Assembly (NCBI GenBank): GCA_902497065.1
Contig: CABVDH010000004.1
Span: 62,001 to 126,000, forward strand
DNA length: 64,000 nucleotides
Direction of reading: 5' to 3'
Source: an uncultured Collinsella sp.
GTDB taxonomy: Bacteria > Actinomycetota > Coriobacteriia > Coriobacteriales > Coriobacteriaceae
This document shows, piece after piece, positions 54,568 to 62,799 of this stretch (its first letter is position 1; each line of letters opens with the position of its first letter). Both the position numbers and the translations under genes were made by a program. Under the pieces are notes generated by a model. It saw nothing but the letters and a program-made list of their open reading frames with translations. It was not told where the DNA came from and did no database searches.

Positions 54568-57039
54568 ATGCGGCATGTGCATATTCATGTGACGGGCATT
54601 GTGCAGGGCGTTGGCATGCGACCGTTTGTGTATCGCGAGGCCATGGCACATGGCATTTGCGGATGGGTGCTCAATGCGGGCGACGGCGTGCATATCGAGG
54701 CGCACGCTCCGGCCGATGCGCTCGATGCTTTTGCTGCCGCGCTTTCTGAGCATGCGCCTGCGGCAGCCCGCGTAGAGCATGTCGAGGTTGTGGACTTGGC
54801 AGCCAACGGTTGGGATGCCGCCAACGAACAGGGCTTTCGCATCGTAGCATCGCAGGACCAGACCGCGCACACGACGCTCGTCTCGCCCGACATCGCTACC
54901 TGCGACGATTGCCTGCGCGAATTGTTCGATCCCGCCGACCGACGCTATCACTACCCCTTTATCAACTGCACTAACTGCGGGCCACGCTTTACCATCATCC
55001 GATCGCTGCCTTATGACCGAGCGGCCACATCGATGGACCGTTTCCCCATGTGTCCCAAGTGTGCCGCGGAGTATGCCGACCCACTCGACCGGCGTTTTCA
55101 CGCGCAACCCGATGCCTGCTTTGATTGCGGGCCGCATATTACGTGGCGCGAGGCTGTAAACGGCGATGCGTGCGGGAATTCGTCCGCGACACCGGCCGTC
55201 GGCACCACACGCGAGGCCAGCGACGCTATCATCGAGCGCTGCGTTGAGCTGCTGGCCAGCGGTGGCATCGTCGCCATCAAGGGCCTGGGCGGATTCCATC
55301 TAGCCTGTGACGCTGCCAACGAGCAAGCGGTGGCCGAGTTGCGCCGTCGCAAACGCCGCAGCAACAAACCACTTGCCGTCATGGTGCGCAGTCTTGCTGA
55401 TACCGAGCGCCTGTGTCATATCGACGATGCTGAACGCGATCTGCTCGCTGGCAGTATCCGCCCCATCGTGCTGCTGCGCCGGCGCACTGTTGGCGAGGGC
55501 AACGGCGGCTCCCCCGACATCCTCGCCCTCGCGCCATCTGTCGCACACGACTTGCCCGAGCTCGGCGTCATGCTCCCCTATACGCCGCTTCAGCATCTGT
55601 TGCTCGCCGCGGCAGAAGCCCGCGGTATGCACGCGCTCGTCATGACCAGCGGAAACCTGAGCGAAGAACCCATCGAGACCGACGACGACCTTGCCTGGGA
55701 ACACCTCGTTGCTGCCGGCATCGCCGACGCGTTGCTCGGTAACGACCGCGCGATCCTCTCGCGCTATGACGATTCCGTGGTGCGCGTGGTTGACGGCACC
55801 GTTATGCCCGTGCGCCGCGCTCGCGGATATGCACCCCAGCCGCTGCCGTTGCCGGCGCTCGACCGCGCTCCGTCCTGCGTGCTTGCCTGCGGGCCACAAC
55901 AAAAGGCCACGATTGCGCTCACGCGTGAAGGGACGAACGGCGAGGCAACCTGTTTTGTGTCGCAGCATATCGGCGATGTTGAAAACGGCGGGACCTTCGA
56001 TGCCTGGAACGCCGCGCGCACGCGCTTGGAAGATCTCTTTGATTTGGCGCCCGCCGCCTTGGCCTGCGATGTACACCCCAGCTATCTATCGGGCCAGTGG
56101 GCGCGCGAGCAGGCGCGGAAATGCAATCTGCCGCTCGTCGAGGTGCAGCACCATCATGCGCATATCGCGAGCGTAATGGCCGAGGCCATCGCCGCGGGCC
56201 AGCTTACAACCGACGCGCGCGTCCTTGGCATCGCCTTTGACGGCACCGGCGCCGGCACCGATGGGACCATTTGGGGCGGCGAGTTTCTTGTTGCCAGCCT
56301 TGGCGGCTTTGAACGCGCCGCGCATTTGCGCACCTGGGCGCTCCCCGGCGGGGCGGCCTCCGTGCGCGACGCCCGCCGCAACGCCTTTGCCCTGCTCAGT
56401 GAGCTCGGTCTGCTCGAGCACCCAGGTGCCGCTCGGCTTTTGGACAGCCTCGACGAGCAAACGCGCAGCGTGACAGCCACCATGATCGAGCGCGGCATCA
56501 ACAGCCCGCGTACCAGCAGCATGGGGCGTCTCTTTGATGCCGCGGCAGCAATTCTGGGCATCTGCGACAAGGCAACCTACGAGGGCGAACCCGCCATCGA
56601 GCTTGAGGCTGCCGCCTGGCGCGCGCTCGACAACGAAATCGCCCATTTTCCCGACAACAACGCCGGCTATTTCGCATCTGGCCCATCGTGGCTGGACGGC
56701 CCCTATGTTCTGGACCAGAAAGCACTCTTTGAGGCACTTTTGGGAGGAATTGAAGCCGGAGCGCCCGCCGACAGGCTCGCACTCGATTTCCATGTCTCCG
56801 TCGCGCGCTCCTCGGCGCGCATCGCCAGCGATATCTGCGTGCACGAGGGCATCGACACCGTCGCGCTCTCGGGCGGCATCTTCATGAACCGACTTCTGCT
56901 TCAGCTCCTCGCCCGCGAGCTCAAAAGCGCAGGCCTTACTGTCCTTGTCCCCCACACCGTACCCGTCAATGACGGCTGCATCGCCTACGGTCAGGCGGCA
57001 GTCGCAAGCGCTCGTCTTGCGCAGGTTGCATCGCAGTAG
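54568..57039 (+). CDS. hypF: Carbamoyltransferase HypF
   Basis: 823 residues from the ATG at 54568 with GGGGGG upstream. Acylphosphatase-like domain (1-90) with GIVQGVGMRPFVYREA; two zinc-finger-like pairs (CDDCLRELFDPADRRYHYPFINCTNCGPRFTI and CPKCAAEYADPLDRRFHAQPDACFDCG) at about 110-200; a YrdC/Sua5 domain (about 210-400; NKPLAVMVRSL) and a Kae1-like domain (about 440-820) with the metal pair VQHHHAHIASVMAE. It makes the cyano ligand of the [NiFe] centre with HypE. First gene of hypF-hypC-hypD-hypE. Confidence 0.96.
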   Translation: MRHVHIHVTGIVQGVGMRPFVYREAMAHGICGWVLNAGDGVHIEAHAPADALDAFAAALSEHAPAAARVEHVEVVDLAANGWDAANEQGFRIVASQDQTAHTTLVSPDIATCDDCLRELFDPADRRYHYPFINCTNCGPRFTIIRSLPYDRAATSMDRFPMCPKCAAEYADPLDRRFHAQPDACFDCGPHITWREAVNGDACGNSSATPAVGTTREASDAIIERCVELLASGGIVAIKGLGGFHLACDAANEQAVAELRRRKRRSNKPLAVMVRSLADTERLCHIDDAERDLLAGSIRPIVLLRRRTVGEGNGGSPDILALAPSVAHDLPELGVMLPYTPLQHLLLAAAEARGMHALVMTSGNLSEEPIETDDDLAWEHLVAAGIADALLGNDRAILSRYDDSVVRVVDGTVMPVRRARGYAPQPLPLPALDRAPSCVLACGPQQKATIALTREGTNGEATCFVSQHIGDVENGGTFDAWNAARTRLEDLFDLAPAALACDVHPSYLSGQWAREQARKCNLPLVEVQHHHAHIASVMAEAIAAGQLTTDARVLGIAFDGTGAGTDGTIWGGEFLVASLGGFERAAHLRTWALPGGAASVRDARRNAFALLSELGLLEHPGAARLLDSLDEQTRSVTATMIERGINSPRTSSMGRLFDAAAAILGICDKATYEGEPAIELEAAAWRALDNEIAHFPDNNAGYFASGPSWLDGPYVLDQKALFEALLGGIEAGAPADRLALDFHVSVARSSARIASDICVHEGIDTVALSGGIFMNRLLLQLLARELKSAGLTVLVPHTVPVNDGCIAYGQAAVASARLAQVASQ

Positions 57040-57170
57040 GCTGTTCGGCCAGCCCGCAAGCCGCCGTCTCACAGGTGTAGCGCGTTTGCCCGCAGCGCCC
57101 GCGAGCGCTACCATCAACTGATGGATTATTGAGCGCCCGTCCAGCGCAAAGCGTATAAAAGGGGAACAAT

Positions 57171-57431
57171 ATGTGCCTTGCCGTTCCCGGTAAAGTAGTC
57201 AAACGCGACGACGACCTCAAGGCCACCGTCGACATGATGGGCATCGAGCGCCCCGTGTCGCTGCGACTCGTGCCGACGGCGCAGGTTGGCGACTATATTC
57301 TCGTACACGCCGGCTTTGGCATCCAGATTGTCGACGAGCAGGAAGCACAGGAAACGCTCGAGCTTGTTAATGCCATGTCCGAGCTGGTCGAAGAAGACCA
57401 GCTGACCACCAACCCGGCGGAGGCTTACTAG
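57171..57431 (+). CDS. hypC: Hydrogenase chaperone HypC
   Basis: 86 residues. Starts MCLAVPGKV with the essential Cys2 and the family MGIERPVSLRLV segment. It carries the Fe(CN)2CO unit between HypD and the hydrogenase precursor. RBS GGGGAACA. Its stop overlaps the hypD start by one base. Confidence 0.96.
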   Translation: MCLAVPGKVVKRDDDLKATVDMMGIERPVSLRLVPTAQVGDYILVHAGFGIQIVDEQEAQETLELVNAMSELVEEDQLTTNPAEAY

Positions 57432-58543
57432 TGGCGCCCGAGCAGCCGGCGCGCTCCGGTATCGATTTCTCGGCATTCCGCGATCCCAAGCTGGCTCGCG
57501 AGCTCATCGAGCGCATTCATGAGCTTGTCGGCGACCGCACCATCAACCTTATGGAAGTCTGCGGCACGCATACCGTGAGCATCGGGCGCTATGGCTTTCG
57601 CTCCATTATGCCGGCCGGGCTCAAGCTGCTGAGCGGCCCGGGCTGCCCCGTCTGCGTCACCGCCAACCGCGACATCGGCCACGCAATCGCGCTCGCCAAC
57701 ATAGACGGCGCCATCATCACCACCTTTGGCGACATGATGCGCGTGCCCGGATCGTCCACCTCGCTCGCTGCACAAAAGGCGGCAGGGCGTGACATTCGCA
57801 TTGTGTACTCCCCGCTCGATGCACTCGACATTGCCGAGCAAAACCCCGATCGCCCGGTTATTTTTATGGGCGTGGGCTTTGAGACCACAACGCCCACCAT
57901 CGCCGCCGCCATCTTGGAGGCCGAAGCGCGCGGGCTTTTGAACTTCTCGGTCTATTGCGCCCACAAGACCACGCCGCCGGCGTTGCGCGCCATCGCTAAC
58001 GATCCCGAGACCGCCATCGACGGCTTTATCCTGCCGGGACACGTCGCCACCATCACGGGCTTGGCGCCCTTTAGCTTTTTGGTCGACGAATTCAATACCC
58101 CGGGCGTGGTCACGGGATTTGAACCGGTCGATATCCTGCAGGGCATCTGCATGCTGGTCCAGATGGTTGTCGAGGACAGGCCGGCGATTGACAACGCCTA
58201 CCGCCGTGGCGTCAACGCAGACGGCAACCCCGTGGCGCGCCAGCTGGTCGAGCAGGTGTTTGAGCCATGCGACACCACGTGGCGCGGGCTGGGGCCGATT
58301 GCCAACTCGGGCCTTTCCATCCGCCCCGAGTTCTCGCGCTTTGATGCCCGCGTTCGCTTTGACGTGCCCGTTGAGCCGACGGTTGAGCCGCGCGGATGCC
58401 GCTGCGGCGACGTGCTGCGCGGAGCCATTACGCCGAGCAGCTGCCCGCTCTTTGGCCGCACCTGCACGCCCGAGCACCCCGTCGGCCCGTGCATGGTGAG
58501 TTCCGAAGGCAGCTGCGCGGCTTACTACCGCTACCGTAACTAG
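57431..58543 (+). CDS. hypD: Hydrogenase maturation protein HypD
   Basis: 370 residues from a GTG at 57431. HypD signatures: MEVCGTHTVSIGRYGFR (Cys about 43), GPGCPVCVTANRDIGHAI (Cys pair about 70), FGDMMRVPGSSTSL, FETTTPTIAAAI and four C-terminal Fe-S cysteines (CRCGDVLRG, CPLFGRTC, CMVSSEGSC). It is the scaffold that assembles the Fe(CN)2CO cofactor with HypC. Frame-overlaps hypC by one base and is followed by hypE after about 50 bp. Confidence 0.96.
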   Translation: MAPEQPARSGIDFSAFRDPKLARELIERIHELVGDRTINLMEVCGTHTVSIGRYGFRSIMPAGLKLLSGPGCPVCVTANRDIGHAIALANIDGAIITTFGDMMRVPGSSTSLAAQKAAGRDIRIVYSPLDALDIAEQNPDRPVIFMGVGFETTTPTIAAAILEAEARGLLNFSVYCAHKTTPPALRAIANDPETAIDGFILPGHVATITGLAPFSFLVDEFNTPGVVTGFEPVDILQGICMLVQMVVEDRPAIDNAYRRGVNADGNPVARQLVEQVFEPCDTTWRGLGPIANSGLSIRPEFSRFDARVRFDVPVEPTVEPRGCRCGDVLRGAITPSSCPLFGRTCTPEHPVGPCMVSSEGSCAAYYRYRN

Positions 58544-58591
58544 TCCGGACGCACCCGCACACTGGCACCACCCACGATTGGAGTTTTCGAT

Positions 58592-59626
58592 ATGTCCCAT
58601 AGCGTTACCGATAGCACCGTCCTACTGGGCCACGGCTCCGGCGGCCAGATGATGAAACGCATCATCGATGAGGTCTTTTTGGATGCCTTTGGGTCGCCCG
58701 AGCTGCTCGAAGGCAACGACGCCGGCGTCGCCACGCTGCCCGCGAGCGGGCGCATCGCCATGTCGACCGACAGCTTTGTAGTCTCGCCGCAGTTCTTCCC
58801 CGGTGGCAACATCGGCCGCCTCGCCGTGTGCGGAACCGTCAACGACGTCGCGACCTCGGGCGCCAACGTGCGCTACCTATCGTGCGGCTTCATCCTCGAA
58901 GAGGGCTATCCCATGGATAAGCTCCACCAGATTGTGCAGACGATGGCCGAAACGGCGCACGAAGCGGGCGTGTCCATAATCACGGGCGACACTAAGGTGG
59001 TCGAGCGCGGCGGGGCCGACGGCGTCTATATCAATACCGCCGGTGTGGGCGAGGTACCCGCGGGCGTGGCGCTCAGTGGCGCAAACTGCCGGCCCGGCGA
59101 CGTCATCCTGGTCTCGGGTACACTGGGCGACCACGGCATCGCCATCATGAGTCAGCGCGAGGGTCTAGCGTTTTCGAGCACCATCGAAAGCGACGCCGCG
59201 CCGCTCAACCACCTGATTGCCGATGTGCTTTCCGCAGCACCCGACACACGCTGCTTCCGCGACCCCACGCGCGGTGGCCTGGCCTCGACGCTCAACGAGT
59301 TTGCGCAGGCCAGCGGCGTTGCCATGGAGATCGACGAGGACGATGTGCCCGTGCGTCCCGACGTGCAGGCAGCCTGCGAGATGCTCGGCTACGATGTGCT
59401 GCAGGTGGCAAACGAGGGCAAGATGGTTGCCGTCGTGCCGGCCGAGCAAGCCGATGCCGCGCTGAGCGCCATGCGCGCCGCCCGCTACGGCGAGAATGCC
59501 GCCATCATCGGTCGCGTGCTGCCACTTGCCGAGGGCGCCCATCCCGCCGTGCGCGTGCGCACCGGCTGGGGCTCGACCCGCATCCTCGACATGCTCGTGG
59601 GAGAGCAGCTGCCGAGGATTTGCTAA
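58592..59626 (+). CDS. hypE: Carbamoyl dehydratase HypE
   Basis: 344 residues. N-terminus GHGSGGQMMKRIIDEVF and AMSTDSFVVSPQFFPGG with the PurM-like ATP-binding fold; the C-terminus ends PRIC, the hallmark Cys that is thiocarbamoylated by HypF and dehydrated to thiocyanate. Last gene of the hyp operon. Confidence 0.97.
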   Translation: MSHSVTDSTVLLGHGSGGQMMKRIIDEVFLDAFGSPELLEGNDAGVATLPASGRIAMSTDSFVVSPQFFPGGNIGRLAVCGTVNDVATSGANVRYLSCGFILEEGYPMDKLHQIVQTMAETAHEAGVSIITGDTKVVERGGADGVYINTAGVGEVPAGVALSGANCRPGDVILVSGTLGDHGIAIMSQREGLAFSSTIESDAAPLNHLIADVLSAAPDTRCFRDPTRGGLASTLNEFAQASGVAMEIDEDDVPVRPDVQAACEMLGYDVLQVANEGKMVAVVPAEQADAALSAMRAARYGENAAIIGRVLPLAEGAHPAVRVRTGWGSTRILDMLVGEQLPRIC

Positions 59627-59730
59627 CGACAAAGGCTCAGGGCTATTAAAGATATTCAGATTCCAAACATGCCCGGCACGCATGCCCAGTATTATGAGGT
59701 GCGTTTTGGAACCCAATGACGGGAGCTTTC

Positions 59731-60399
59731 ATGGCAGCAGCTTTTTCCCATGTGATTTTTGATCTGGACGGCACCATCCTCAACACGCTCGAAGACCTGG
59801 CGGCCGCCGGCAACCATACCTGCGAGATGCACGGCTGGCCCACGTTTGCCGTTGACGAGTACCGCTACAAGGTGGGAAACGGCATGCTCAAGCTGGTTGA
59901 GCGCTTTATGCCTGCCGAGTATGCGGGCGACGGCCGTATGTTTGAGCAGACGCTTGCCGAGTTTAGGGCTTACTACGGCGAGCACAAGGAGGACCACACC
60001 GCCCCCTATGCCGGCACAATCGAGATGCTCGACCGCCTGCGTGCCGCGGGCGTGCAGCTTGCCGTGCTCACCAACAAGGACCACATCTCGGCGGCTCCGC
60101 TTATCGAGAAGTATTTTGGTTCCGAGCGCTTTGCGCTGGTGCAGGGCCGCGTCGATGCATTTCCCCCCAAGCCCGAGGCGCCCGTTACACTGCATGTGAT
60201 GGAAGAGCTGGGCGCCGACCCGGCGACCACGCTCTACGTAGGCGATTCCAATGTCGATATCCTGACCGGTCACAACGCCGGCCTTAAGAGTGCGGGCGTC
60301 AGCTGGGGCTTCCGCGGCCGCGCAGAGCTGGAGTCCGCCGGCGCCGACTACGTGGTGGACACCCAGGGCGAGCTCGCAGCGCTAATCCTGGGCGAGTAA
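59731..60399 (+). CDS. HAD-superfamily phosphatase, phosphoglycolate-phosphatase type
   Basis: 222 residues from the ATG at 59731 (MAAAFSHVIFD), with GGGAG upstream. HAD motif I FDLDGTILNT (about 10-19), motif II VLTNKDH (about 117-123), motif III/IV with Lys then YVGDSNVDI (about 175). The cap is the small helical type seen in Gph-like enzymes. Substrate is not determined; phosphoglycolate, pyrophosphate and nucleotides are all possible. Just after hypE on the same strand but about 100 bp away. Confidence 0.88.
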   Translation: MAAAFSHVIFDLDGTILNTLEDLAAAGNHTCEMHGWPTFAVDEYRYKVGNGMLKLVERFMPAEYAGDGRMFEQTLAEFRAYYGEHKEDHTAPYAGTIEMLDRLRAAGVQLAVLTNKDHISAAPLIEKYFGSERFALVQGRVDAFPPKPEAPVTLHVMEELGADPATTLYVGDSNVDILTGHNAGLKSAGVSWGFRGRAELESAGADYVVDTQGELAALILGE

Positions 60400-60441
60400 C
60401 GAGCGACACTGCTTAACGCAGCTGCGACAATTCTTCCGCGC

Positions 60442-60611
60442 GGAAAGCGCATCCCGTTTTGGAGCTCCGGAATGGGATGCGCTTTCCGTTTGAGGCGCAT
60501 CAGGGAAACCGCATCCCGTTTCAGAGCAATATTCCGGGTCGCACTTTCCGCAACCCACCCCATCCGGAAAATGCGACCCACTATTCGGCCAAAAACCGGG
60601 TCGCGGTTTCC
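60442..60611. repeat. Alternating inverted-repeat array 3 (GGAAA...CCC family), 6 units
   Basis: 14-bp units begin at 60442(+), 60474(-), 60504(+), 60536(-), 60566(+) and 60598(-): 32, 30, 32, 30 and 32 bp apart. Examples are GGAAAGCGCATCCC and GGGTCGCGGTTTCC. It is the most regular of the three arrays of this family. Confidence 0.92.
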
Positions 60612-60642
60612 CAAGCACTCGATGCAACGCTAGCACAAGGAA

Positions 60643-60684
60643 TGTCCCCAACTGCCGGCAGAAAAGGAACGTCCCCAAGTGCCG
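60643..60684. repeat. GTCCCC/TGCCGG repeat, copy 2
   Basis: 42 bp (begins TGTCCCCAACTGCCGGCAG) matching 1281-1322 at about 90% of positions. Confidence 0.7.
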
Positions 60685-60731
60685 CCCCAATGACCACCAT
60701 GGCAACGCCGCAGGTAGAGAACGGACAGCGA

Positions 60732-60830
60732 AAACGCCCCTAAGCGAGCAAGGTGACGTGAAATGAAAGGGCGCTGACCTTCTGGTCGCGCCCTTGAAAT
60801 TGAACGTCAGATTGCCGCTTAGGGGCGTTT
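60732..60830. repeat. 15-bp inverted repeat enclosing a second hairpin
   Basis: Outer arms AAACGCCCCTAAGCG (60732-60746) and CGCTTAGGGGCGTTT (60816-60830) are perfect. Inner AAGGGCGC/GCGCCCTT (60767-60774/60788-60795) with an additional ACC/GGT pair. Nested dyads of this kind recur through the window's gaps. Confidence 0.75.
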
Positions 60831-60843
60831 GCAGCGTCGAGCA

Positions 60844-60871
60844 GTTACGGCGTTTGGTAAAACGCCGTAAC
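60844..60871. repeat. 12-bp hairpin
   Basis: GTTACGGCGTTT (60844-60855) and AAACGCCGTAAC (60860-60871) with loop GGTA, immediately beyond the lipoprotein gene's 3' end. No T-run. Confidence 0.7.
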
Positions 60872-60889
60872 GAACTACCGCGTAACCCC

Positions 60890-61447
60890 CTAGCTCAGCA
60901 TTGCATCCATCATCTCGGAGTTGACGGAGTCGTCGGCAGACCACTCGCCGTCGTCGTTGCAGGTGTACTTGAAGATAACCGTGGTCTTCCTGGGCTCGGT
61001 GGCCTTGGTCACATCGACCATAACCTGACCGGCCATCTTGTACAGCTCGTCATCGGAAGGAACCGTGTCAAGCGCAGCGACCTTCTCCTGATACTGGGTG
61101 GAGAAGTCCTCGACGATCTTGTTCATAGACTTGCAGGTGATAGAGACCTCGGCGGTCGCGACACCCTTGTCCTCGTCGACCGTCACGTCGCCGATCTTGT
61201 AGTCAAAGCCCTCGAGATAGGTCTTGGCATACTCCTTGGGATCGATACCCAGCTGCTCGAACTCGTCGCCCGAAGCCTCCTCCAGACCAGAGAGGAAGTC
61301 GTCGCCACCGTTCTTGACCTCGTCAAACTGCGTCGTAAGATCCTCGGTGATGAGCTCCTCAACCGAAGGACCTCCACAGCCGGAAAGCACGACCACACAT
61401 GCAACCAAGACGGCCATGAGGGGCGCAAGCAGCAGCTTCTTTTTCAT
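60890..61447 (-). CDS. Lipoprotein, unknown function
   Basis: 185 residues from the ATG at 61447 (MKKKLLLAPLMAVLVACVVV), with GGGAGGAA upstream; the longer open frame lacks a site. Signal peptide with lipobox LSGC at about 22-25, then an Asp/Glu-rich domain of about 155 residues (EELITEDLTTQFDEVKNGGDDFLSGLEE; ATAEVSITCKSMNKIVEDFSTQYQEK). The pattern resembles secreted DUF5105-type proteins of gut Coriobacteriia, which I cannot confirm. Membrane-anchored outside the cell. Confidence 0.8.
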   Translation of the reverse strand: MKKKLLLAPLMAVLVACVVVLSGCGGPSVEELITEDLTTQFDEVKNGGDDFLSGLEEASGDEFEQLGIDPKEYAKTYLEGFDYKIGDVTVDEDKGVATAEVSITCKSMNKIVEDFSTQYQEKVAALDTVPSDDELYKMAGQVMVDVTKATEPRKTTVIFKYTCNDDGEWSADDSVNSEMMDAMLS

Positions 61448-61628
61448 GTTGTTCCTCCCAATGAGCGGCACTGCGCTTCCCAGACGCGGCGCACGTTGTA
61501 ATAAGTAAGCCCATACTATCCGCTTATGAACACCCTCGGCAACGCGAAGGCACGGTCGGTTCGTTTTAGCGTCCGAACGGTTTGCAAGCCCGCCCAACGT
61601 GCAATAAAACGCTTTCCCGCGGTGCAAT

Positions 61629-61657
61629 AAAAAAGGTGGCCGGAAAACCCGACCACC
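61629..61657 (-). terminator. Intrinsic terminator after the PTS IIA gene
   Basis: Nine-pair stem (GGTGGCCGG at 61635-61643 with 61649-61657, one wobble) followed on the minus strand by TTTTTT (61634-61629). It lies about 27 bp after the IIA stop. Confidence 0.85.
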
Positions 61658-61683
61658 CTTGCACATCCTTTGGATGCCGCAAT

Positions 61684-62220
61684 TTACTTGCGGACGACCT
61701 TAACGATGGCGTCACCGGCGGCGACAGCGGAGTCGGCCTCGACGGCGAGTTCGACATCGGCAAACTCGGCGGTGTTGGACACGGCCACGACGACGCAGTC
61801 CTTGTAACCGGCAGCAGCGATCTTGGCACGGTCGATCTTGAGAATGGGCTGGCCGGCCTTCACGACGTCGTCGGCCTTGACGAAGCCCTCGAAGCCGTCG
61901 CCGTTCATGTTGACGGTATCGACGCCAACGTGCACCAGAACCTCGATGCCGCTATCGGACTGCAAGCCCACGGCGTGACCCATGGTGACGGTCACCTTAC
62001 CGTCGCAGGGAGCGTAGACCAGATCGTCCTCGGGCCACACGGCACAGCCCTTGCCCAGAACCTCGCCACCAAAGACGGGATCGGGCACGTCAGCCATCTT
62101 GATGACCTTGCCCTTGACGGGCGAGCACAGCACGTCGGCGCCAGCAGAAGCAGAGATGGAGGCCGGAGCAGCGGCAGCCGCGGGCTCAGCCTTCTTCTTG
62201 AACATGTCAAACAGACCCAT
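61684..62220 (-). CDS. crr: PTS glucose-family IIA protein (Crr type)
   Basis: 178 residues from the ATG at 62220 with GAGGAG upstream. A leading linker of about 28 residues (MGLFDMFKKKAEPAAAAAP) precedes the IIA domain: VLCSPVKGKVIKMADVPDPVFGGEVLGKGCAV, then the phospho-His region GHAVGLQ, and IEVLVHVGVDTVNMNGDGFE with the second His. Acts as a phosphocarrier from HPr to a glucose-type IIB and can be a regulatory protein. No matching IIBC gene nearby. Single-gene transcript. Confidence 0.93.
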   Translation of the reverse strand: MGLFDMFKKKAEPAAAAAPASISASAGADVLCSPVKGKVIKMADVPDPVFGGEVLGKGCAVWPEDDLVYAPCDGKVTVTMGHAVGLQSDSGIEVLVHVGVDTVNMNGDGFEGFVKADDVVKAGQPILKIDRAKIAAAGYKDCVVVAVSNTAEFADVELAVEADSAVAAGDAIVKVVRK

Positions 62221-62495
62221 ACGTTTTCTCCTCTTGATTAAGCGCAACGTTGTGCGCATGCCTACGGTAATTATAGTGCCAAATGGTTCAAATGCTAAGG
62301 TGGGGACTCGAATCGCGAGCCCTTCCCGGTAGTGCTCGTGGGACGAGCATCTCCTTTGCATCGCAGGTCGATAAGCCGAGTATCGCCTGCGCACGGGACG
62401 GGCAGAAGCGGGCGCACCAAACCCGATACTTCTTTTCGCTCTCGAGTCCTGCCGCCGCCTTGTCCCTAACACTTCCTGACACCGACCGAAACGTG

Positions 62496-62520
62496 CCAAA
62501 ATAAACCCGTCCCTTTTTGG
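62496..62520. repeat. GGGACAGGTTT element, partial copy
   Basis: CCAAAATAAACCCGTCCC followed by TTTTTGG matches the right arm of the hairpin at 54520-54544 with one difference. The left arm is missing here, so it is a solo half. Confidence 0.8.
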
Positions 62521-62565
62521 CAGGTTTGGCGAGTGTGGATTTTTGGACGCTTAACTAGCGAACGT

Positions 62566-62640
62566 GGATAATCTCCCACTTTGAGGCCGTCACCGAGCCA
62601 AAAACGGGAGATTATCCGCTCTCATTTTGGATAACCCCCC
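62566..62640. repeat. GGATAATCTCCC alternating repeat, 3 units
   Basis: GGATAATCTCCC at 62566-62577 (+), GGGAGATTATCC at 62606-62617 (-), and a degraded GGATAACCCCCC at 62629-62640 (+). Starts are 40 and 23 bp apart. Same alternating layout as the long arrays but a third unit sequence and fewer, less regular units. Confidence 0.65.
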
Positions 62641-62670
62641 CCCTGTACCAAGCCGAGCTCCATGGTCAAG

Positions 62671-62769
62671 TAATAACGACTTCTCATCATTAGATTGTTT
62701 ACATCAATTCTAATAACTATTTAATCCTTAAACTCGTTATTAGAATTGATATGATTAGCCTAATAACGA
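62671..62769 (+). promoter_or_regulatory. Operator/promoter of the Fic gene
   Basis: Perfect 15-bp arms ATCAATTCTAATAAC (62703-62717) and GTTATTAGAATTGAT (62736-62750), 18-nt loop. TTGTTT at 62695-62700, a 17-bp spacer formed by most of the left arm, and TATTTA at 62718-62723 make a promoter. TAATAAC boxes recur at 62671, 62711, 62736-62742 (inverted) and 62761. This is a typical self-repressed operon layout. Confidence 0.75.
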
Positions 62770-62799
62770 GTTTCCGGCACTAAAGATATGGAAGGCGCG

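Larger units (their letters stand above)
60400..60889. other. Repeat-packed gap between convergent genes
   Basis: 490 bp with no gene but at least five structures: alternating-array 3 (60442-60611), a GTCCCC repeat copy (60643-60684), a 15-bp inverted repeat at 60732-60746/60816-60830 enclosing a smaller 8-bp hairpin, and a 12-bp hairpin at 60844-60871. Confidence 0.8.
62221..62799. other. Repeat-rich gap with the Fic promoter
   Basis: 579 bp between divergent genes. It contains a partial copy of the GGGACAGGTTT element (62496-62520), a GGATAATCTCCC triplet (62566-62640), a C-run at 62634-62642 and the Fic operator/promoter (62671-62769). The left part is GC-rich with a start-less open frame; the right part is AT-rich, consistent with acquired DNA. 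Confidence 0.6.

Noticed and set aside
62283..62504. Short plus-strand frame after the PTS IIA gene
   Set aside because: No start signal, and it covers repeat sequence.
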